This document shows, piece after piece, positions 9,081 through 12,779 of a DNA stretch of 12,779 nucleotides. Positions within the stretch are counted from its first letter, which is position 1; every line of letters starts with the position of its first letter. The translations under genes and the position numbers were made by a program. The notes under the pieces are model-generated. The model searched no databases. It was not told where the DNA came from and saw only the letters and a list, made by a program, of their open reading frames with translations. This DNA comes from Bacteroidota bacterium (GTDB lineage Bacteria; Bacteroidota; Bacteroidia; Bacteroidales; Prolixibacteraceae). Location of the stretch: the NCBI GenBank assembly GCA_030695265.1, contig JAUYTA010000233.1, forward strand, positions 1-12,779, in the 5' to 3' direction.

Positions 9081-10223
9081 TTACTTTGCCTTTGTATGAT
9101 TGTAAACGGATAAAAATGTGTTGACCATATTTGCCCAGGAGAATTTCTTCTTTTCCTCCACAATATTAGCTTCAAATTCGGTCATTCTTTCATTTTCGTA
9201 AAAATCGACCAAAGCATCAGCTATACTTTGGCTGTCGGGTTCAACAACATATCCGATTCGGCCATCAGGAATAATTTCGGCCAAACCACCCACATTGGTA
9301 ACCAGCATTGGCTTATTAAAATGATAGCCGATTTGCGTAACACCGCTTTGTGTAGCACTTTTATAAGGCTGAACTACCATATCGGCAGCGCTAAAATACA
9401 GATTTACTTCTTCGTCAGGAATGAAATCAGTGCGCAATTCGATCAAGTCTGCCAGGTTATTCTTTTTTATCAATTCCAGATAAGGCTCGGGACTTGAATA
9501 ATATTCGCCGGCAATCAGCAGTTTTACATGAAATTTACGCAACCGCTTATCAGCAAAAGCATTTAAAAGTAAATCGAGCCCCTTGTAATCGCGAATGAAT
9601 CCGAAGAAAAGAAGGTATTTTGTATTTACATCGAGGTTCAATTTCTGTTTTGCAATATCGAACGGTAACCTTTCTCCATAGTTGTCGAAAATCGGATGCG
9701 GGCAAAATGCCAGACTTAAATCTTTCCTGAAGGTTTTGGCCTCAGTCAACACACTCTTCGACATTGCGATCAAACCATCGATTCGCTGAATGAAATAATT
9801 GGTAAGAGCCCGATCGCCAGTCCGGTGTTCATGGGGAATAATATTATCAGCCAGACAAATGATTTTACTGTGCCGGTTCTTTCGTATTATACCGGCGATG
9901 GTTCCCAGGCAAGGCGCCATAAAAGGCAACCAATACCTGATAATCACCAGATCAGGTTTTTCTTTGCGAATCCGGCTGCCAACAGAATGCCAGTTCAGCG
10001 GATTTGCCGAATTGATAGTCCGACTGATTGCTAAATTTTCAGGAGCTGATTTTAAATTATACTGTGTTTTCCCCGGAAAAAGGAATGACGGATATTGAAC
10101 AGTAAAAGTCTCAATTTCAACTTCATATCCCATAGAAATAAATTCCTGGGCCAACCGTTCATTGGTAGTTGCAATTCCACCGCGATAAGGATAAGCCGGT
10201 CCGATAATTTTAATGGTTTTCAA
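9081..10223 (-). CDS. GT4-type glycosyltransferase (GT-B fold), TTG start
   Basis: The 380-residue protein has a GT-B layout. The N-terminal half begins KTIKIIGPAYPYRGGIATT (2-20) with the glycine-rich acceptor-side loop. The C-terminal nucleotide-sugar-binding half carries FFGFIRDYKGLDLLL (206-220), LLIAGE (235-240), VVQPYKSATQSGVTQIGYH (283-301) and KPMLVTNVGGLAEII (304-318). It probably transfers a sugar from a nucleotide donor to a cell-surface glycan or lipid at the cytoplasmic face; donor and acceptor cannot be read from sequence. The usual GT4 E-x7-E pair is absent: the segment reads SATQSGV, a variant I associate with some GT4 members. The start is TTG (10223-10221): the frame has no ATG back to the stop at 10268-10266, and a later start would remove the first strand. 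It overlaps the stop of a mini-ORF and sits directly upstream of gmhA, suggesting a heptose- or surface-sugar-related role (inference). Confidence 0.9.
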   Translation of the reverse strand: MKTIKIIGPAYPYRGGIATTNERLAQEFISMGYEVEIETFTVQYPSFLFPGKTQYNLKSAPENLAISRTINSANPLNWHSVGSRIRKEKPDLVIIRYWLPFMAPCLGTIAGIIRKNRHSKIICLADNIIPHEHRTGDRALTNYFIQRIDGLIAMSKSVLTEAKTFRKDLSLAFCPHPIFDNYGERLPFDIAKQKLNLDVNTKYLLFFGFIRDYKGLDLLLNAFADKRLRKFHVKLLIAGEYYSSPEPYLELIKKNNLADLIELRTDFIPDEEVNLYFSAADMVVQPYKSATQSGVTQIGYHFNKPMLVTNVGGLAEIIPDGRIGYVVEPDSQSIADALVDFYENERMTEFEANIVEEKKKFSWANMVNTFLSVYNHTKAK

Positions 10224-10297
10224 GACAATCCATTTAAATATTGTTTCAGCAAAAGTGCAACATGTTTATCAATTGGGAAAGTAAATTTATCTGTCAT
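10220..10297 (-). CDS. 25-codon mini-ORF bridging miaA and the glycosyltransferase
   Basis: On the minus strand an ATG at 10297-10295 opens a frame beginning MTDKFTFPIDKHVALLLK and ending with TGA at 10222-10220. The ATG overlaps the last 11 nt of miaA, and the TGA overlaps the TTG start of the glycosyltransferase (TTGA), a typical translational-coupling arrangement. The region before the ATG is A-rich, as at other starts here. Codon use and composition look protein-like, but at this length that is weak evidence. It may be a leader peptide whose translation delivers ribosomes to the TTG start, a tiny functional peptide, or chance. I recognise no family. Confidence 0.4.
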   Translation of the reverse strand: MTDKFTFPIDKHVALLLKQYLNGLS

Positions 10298-11198
10298 GTT
10301 CTTTTAACTTTTGTTCAGTAAAAGCAATTATTTCCTGAATCTGTTCCGGTTCAAACCAAGTGATTTCATTGTCGCGGCGAAACCATGTAAGTTGTTTGCG
10401 CGCATATTTTCTCGAATTCCGTTTGATCAGATCCACTGCCTCGTCCAGCGTACAGTTGCCATCAAAATACGCAAACAATTCCTTGTAGCCAACCGTATTC
10501 AACGAATTCAGATGTTTGAATGGATAAACGCTTCTTGCTTCATCCTGCAAACCTGCTTCCATCATTCGCTCAACACGTTCATTTATTCGCTGGTACAAAA
10601 TTTCGCGGTTCTGATTTATCCCAATTTTAACAATCCGGAAAGGACGTTCGCGAACAGTATTTTTTCGGAACGAAGTAAATGTTTTACCCGTCATTTGGCA
10701 AATTTCTACCGCATGCAACAGGCGTTTGGGATTATTAAGATCAACAATGCCGTGATATTCCGGATCGAGATTTAAAAGGCGTTGCTGCAATGCTTCGAGT
10801 CCATTTTCAGCATACCAGCCGATTACTTCTTGCCTGATTTCAGGAGTAACTGTCGGAATATCATCAATACCTTTGCAAATGGTGTCGATGTATAACATAG
10901 ACCCGCCGGTAAGTATCAACGGATTTTTTGTTCTGAAAAGTTGATTGATCAGGTCGATCGCCTCAGTTTCGTATTCACTGACATTGTAATAATCGTGTAT
11001 CGACCGGGAGTGAATAAAATGATGAATAACTGATTTCAAATCTTCTTCGGAAGGAACCGCAGTACCAATGGAAAGCTCGCGAAAAAATTGCCTCGAATCA
11101 GCAGAAATAATATCAGTAGAAAAATAATTGGCAACTTGAATGCTGATATCTGATTTTCCAATACCGGTTGGACCCAAAACCACAATTAATGTATTCAT
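10287..11198 (-). CDS. miaA: tRNA dimethylallyltransferase (A37 isopentenylation)
   Basis: MiaA transfers a dimethylallyl group from DMAPP to N6 of adenosine 37 in tRNAs reading UNN codons, which stabilises codon pairing. The 303-residue protein shows the P-loop GPTGIGKS (9-16), ISADSRQFFRELSIGTA (31-47) with the conserved Asp34, HHFIH (59-63), LTGGSMLYIDTICKG (96-110), DLNNPKRLLHAVEI (153-166), NTVGYKEL (234-241) and RNSRKYARKQLTWFRRD (260-276). I chose the ATG at 11198-11196: it places GPTG at residue 9 as usual, whereas the upstream TTG at 11222-11220 overlaps the predicted -7 box. It is the first gene of the cluster miaA, mini-ORF, glycosyltransferase, gmhA, and nothing looks damaged. Confidence 0.97.
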   Translation of the reverse strand: MNTLIVVLGPTGIGKSDISIQVANYFSTDIISADSRQFFRELSIGTAVPSEEDLKSVIHHFIHSRSIHDYYNVSEYETEAIDLINQLFRTKNPLILTGGSMLYIDTICKGIDDIPTVTPEIRQEVIGWYAENGLEALQQRLLNLDPEYHGIVDLNNPKRLLHAVEICQMTGKTFTSFRKNTVRERPFRIVKIGINQNREILYQRINERVERMMEAGLQDEARSVYPFKHLNSLNTVGYKELFAYFDGNCTLDEAVDLIKRNSRKYARKQLTWFRRDNEITWFEPEQIQEIIAFTEQKLKEHDR

Positions 11199-11219
11199 TC
11201 TTATTTTTTGTGTTGCCGT

Positions 11220-11227
11220 CAAAGATA
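11220..11227 (-). promoter_or_regulatory. Candidate -7 promoter element of the miaA operon
   Basis: TATCTTTG (11227-11220, minus strand) is a perfect match to the Bacteroidota TAnnTTTG element, just downstream of the intrinsic terminator of the preceding gene. Transcription would start near 11213, leaving a leader of about 15 nt before the ATG at 11198. No clear TTTG lies at the -33 position; the region upstream is T-rich because of the terminator tail. Confidence 0.45.
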
Positions 11228-11233
11228 AGCAAT

Positions 11234-11268
11234 GAATAAGAAAAAAGAAGGGGACTTTTTAAGTCCCC
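11234..11268 (-). terminator. Intrinsic terminator after the pRiA4b ORF-3-like gene
   Basis: On the minus strand an 8-bp perfect stem (GGGGACTT 11268-11261, AAGTCCCC 11257-11250) with a 3-nt loop is followed by the U-rich tract TTCTTTTTTCTTATT (11248-11234). It lies 7 nt after the stop codon of the 11788-11276 gene and before the miaA start, so the two genes are probably separate transcription units or joined only by read-through. Confidence 0.88.
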
Positions 11269-11275
11269 CATTTGT

Positions 11276-11788
11276 TTACGCATCCATTTCTCCAAAAATC
11301 TCATAATAGTCTTCCAGATCTCCAAAACTCTTGTAAACATCATCAGAAACCATGACATCTACATCAATATCATTATAATCATTCAGTAGAAATTGAGCTG
11401 GGGCATCCCCCTTTTCGTAGGCAACAAATGGTTCTTGCAAATCGGTTTTCATAATTTTTTCTTTTAATTCGATAAATAAAAAACGTTCATTAAAAAAATC
11501 GAAAACATATATAAGTTTTTGTCCAGTTTCCGATAAGTAATTATCCAGTTTTGTTGTTCTCATGCTGATTAGCATAGGTTCCGATTTTCCTGAATCAAGG
11601 GAGGAGATTTCAACGCTTTTCCTCCACAAATCATCGGTAAGGAAAAATGACGCCAATTGAGAATGGTCAAAACTACATGCATTCTGTATAATCACATTTA
11701 AATCTTCAAACGTTTTTTCGGAATTGATATGAATCAATCGCCTGAAATCAGGAGCTTCTGATGATGAAATTTCGAAGATACAGATCAT
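11276..11788 (-). CDS. pRiA4b ORF-3-like protein
   Basis: This 170-residue protein resembles the Bacteroidota branch of the plasmid pRiA4b ORF-3-like family (PF07929). It has an N-terminal IFEISSSEAPDFRRLIHINS strand pair (4-23), then TFEDLNVIIQNACSFDHSQLASFFL (26-50), then LWRKSVEI, and KLIYVFDFFNERFLFIELKE (91-110), the last being the most recognisable family signature ('L.Y.YDF...W.f.iel'). The C-terminal 35 residues are very acidic (NDYNDIDVDVMVSDD, then further D/E to the end), a frequent feature of this group. The biochemical function is unknown. There is no signal peptide or membrane segment, so it is probably cytoplasmic. The ATG at 11788 is the first in frame. It sits upstream of miaA but is separated by a strong terminator. 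The family assignment is from recognition of pattern only. Confidence 0.75.
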   Translation of the reverse strand: MICIFEISSSEAPDFRRLIHINSEKTFEDLNVIIQNACSFDHSQLASFFLTDDLWRKSVEISSLDSGKSEPMLISMRTTKLDNYLSETGQKLIYVFDFFNERFLFIELKEKIMKTDLQEPFVAYEKGDAPAQFLLNDYNDIDVDVMVSDDVYKSFGDLEDYYEIFGEMDA

Positions 11789-12135
11789 ATAAAAACTTTA
11801 GAATTGAGTTTGTAACTGTTTTACATCCGGTCAAATTAAATCTAAATGATAACGACGTGAACGAACCTTTACTTAAAAAGTTAGTTTTTAAATGTTAAAA
11901 AAAATTAAACCAAAATTTAATGGGTCATAGGAAACAACATATCAATGCATTAACACAGTTAGTTTAAAATTGCATCAATTCGCCGATCTTGAACAATCGA
12001 ATATATATTACAATTGGTCGTTAAACAATGATTGTAATGTTTGAAATTAAAATTCGGGAACCAGGTATTGATTTTTTGAATGTAATTATTTAGGAACTTG
12101 TGTGACTTATTGAACGCTCATCAAACAAACAAAAT
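11789..12135. other. Divergent intergenic region, about 350 bp, no gene seen
   Basis: A/T-rich spacer between the divergent pRiA4b ORF-3-like gene and the ABC permease. For the minus-strand gene, TTAATTTG (11839-11832) is one base off the -7 consensus but lacks a good -33 partner. For the plus-strand gene a weak promoter overlaps an inverted repeat at 12007-12038. Only very short open frames occur (for example a 15-codon one beginning MGHRKQHINA), and I do not believe them. Confidence 0.6.
12007..12038. repeat. 8-bp inverted repeat ATTACAAT-N16-ATTGTAAT, possible operator
   Basis: Perfect arms at 12007-12014 and 12031-12038 lie about 100 bp upstream of the ABC permease start. The spacing of 24 bp between arm starts, a little over two helical turns, would suit a dimeric regulator. 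The repeat overlaps a weak promoter candidate (ATTG 12013-12016, 19-nt spacer, AATGTTTG 12036-12043, each one base off consensus), so binding there could block transcription. The role is inferred; the repeat itself is seen. Confidence 0.35.
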
Positions 12136-12779
12136 ATGAGATTCGGAACGCTTTTTTTTGAAAATTTGAGGATCGCTTTGCAGTCAATAAGGAGTAACTT
12201 GTTGCGAACGATATTAACTGTGCTGATTATTGCAGTTGGAATTACAGCTTTGGTCGGAATACTTACTGCAATCGACTCTATCAAAAACTCAATCACAAAA
12301 GAGTTCACTTTCATGGGAGCCAACACGTTCACAATCAGCTCGCGTGGAATGCGCATACAGGTAGGCAACCAGCGCTACCGAACCCGAAATTATTCATACA
12401 TCAATTATTATCAGGCCAGAGAATTTAAGGACAAGTATGCTTTTCCGGCAGCAGTTTCGATCTCGACAACAGCAACGGGAACTGCCACCGTAAAATTCGA
12501 ATCACAGAAAACCAATCCCAATGTATCGGTACAGGGAGTTGATAACAATTACCTCTATACCTCCGGAAATGAAATCAGGATCGGACGAAATTTCACCGAA
12601 GAAGAAATAAATTCGGGAAGAAATGTAGTTATTATTGGCGATGGAGTTGTAAAGAAAATATTCAAAAAAGGCGAAGATCCGCTGCAAAAAGTAATCAGCA
12701 TCGGCGGTGGAAAGTACCGCGTTGTCGGTGTTCTCGAATCGAAAGGGCGTGGATTTGGGTCAGGAGGCGATCAACTTTG
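12136..12779 (+). CDS. MacB/FtsX-type ABC transporter permease (N-terminal part, runs off right edge)
   Basis: The frame from ATG 12136 stays open to the window end (214 complete codons); a TGA at 12103-12105 lies upstream in frame with no other ATG between. Residues 1-24 (FFENLRIALQSIRSNLLRT) form the short amphipathic cytoplasmic segment typical of the family. Residues 25-46 (ILTVLIIAVGITALVGILTAI) are the first membrane helix. The rest belongs to the extracytoplasmic MacB-PCD domain: GANTFTISSRG (61-71), a 'SVQGVDNNYLY' segment (131-141), IRIGRNFTEEEINSGRNVVIIG (147-168) and YRVVGVLESKGRGFG (194-208). Full-length members have about 400 residues with three further helices, which would lie beyond the window, and work with an ATPase to drive export or mechanotransmission across the envelope. 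The substrate is unknown. Because it is the first gene of its transcription unit here, the ATPase may follow downstream. Confidence 0.92.
   Translation, partial: MRFGTLFFENLRIALQSIRSNLLRTILTVLIIAVGITALVGILTAIDSIKNSITKEFTFMGANTFTISSRGMRIQVGNQRYRTRNYSYINYYQAREFKDKYAFPAAVSISTTATGTATVKFESQKTNPNVSVQGVDNNYLYTSGNEIRIGRNFTEEEINSGRNVVIIGDGVVKKIFKKGEDPLQKVISIGGGKYRVVGVLESKGRGFGSGGDQL

Noticed and set aside
8890..10775. Plus-strand frames opposite gmhA, the glycosyltransferase and miaA
   Set aside because: Shadows of conserved genes on the other strand; composition not protein-like.
11199..11222. N-terminal extension of MiaA from a TTG at 11222
   Set aside because: The TTG overlaps the predicted -7 promoter element, and the ATG at 11198 gives the normal distance to the P-loop.
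11113..11358. Minus-strand frame across the miaA start and the preceding terminator
   Set aside because: Reads through an intrinsic terminator and overlaps two better-supported genes in another frame.
11933..11980. 15-codon frame beginning MGHRKQHINA in the divergent spacer
   Set aside because: Too short, no supporting context or overlap with neighbours.
12090..12687. Minus-strand frames at 12090-12368 and 12502-12687
   Set aside because: Antisense to the MacB/FtsX-type permease, which has clear family motifs.

Overview
The window looks like chromosomal DNA of a member of the Bacteroidota, probably a Bacteroidales/Marinilabiliales-type organism. The evidence is three candidate promoters close to the Bacteroidota -33 TTTG / -7 TAnnTTTG pattern, A/T-rich start regions without Shine-Dalgarno sequences, a pRiA4b-ORF-3-like gene next to miaA, and a giant secreted protein of tandem Ig-like modules. 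The assignment rests on style and protein families, not on a marker gene.

Layout. (1) Positions 1-6539, minus strand: one uninterrupted reading frame of 2,179 codons with a signal peptide and about 18 tandem Ig-like/FN3-like modules. It runs off the left edge, so its C-terminus is missing. (2) 6540-7429: a gene-poor, A/T-rich divergent intergenic region with promoter candidates for both flanking genes and a small region of inverted repeats. (3) 7430-8437, plus: glyceraldehyde-3-phosphate dehydrogenase, complete. (4) 8465-8497: a strong hairpin terminator between convergent genes. (5) 8491-11198, minus: a compact cluster transcribed in the order miaA, a 25-codon mini-ORF, a GT4-type glycosyltransferase with a TTG start, and gmhA. 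(6) 11276-11788, minus: a pRiA4b ORF-3-like protein, separated from miaA by a clear intrinsic terminator and a perfect -7 box. (7) 11789-12135: a divergent intergenic region with an 8-bp inverted repeat. (8) 12136 to the right edge, plus: the N-terminal part of a MacB/FtsX-type ABC transporter permease.

Functional reading. gmhA makes the heptose-phosphate precursor and the adjacent glycosyltransferase probably acts in surface glycan synthesis, so these two and the giant exported protein all concern the cell surface. miaA (tRNA modification) and gap (glycolysis) are housekeeping genes. Most of the window is ordinary. The items most worth a second look are the giant modular protein with a tetranucleotide repeat in its 5' leader, the miaA/mini-ORF/glycosyltransferase overlap chain, and the inverted repeat ahead of the ABC permease. 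I found no CRISPR array, transposase, tRNA or rRNA.
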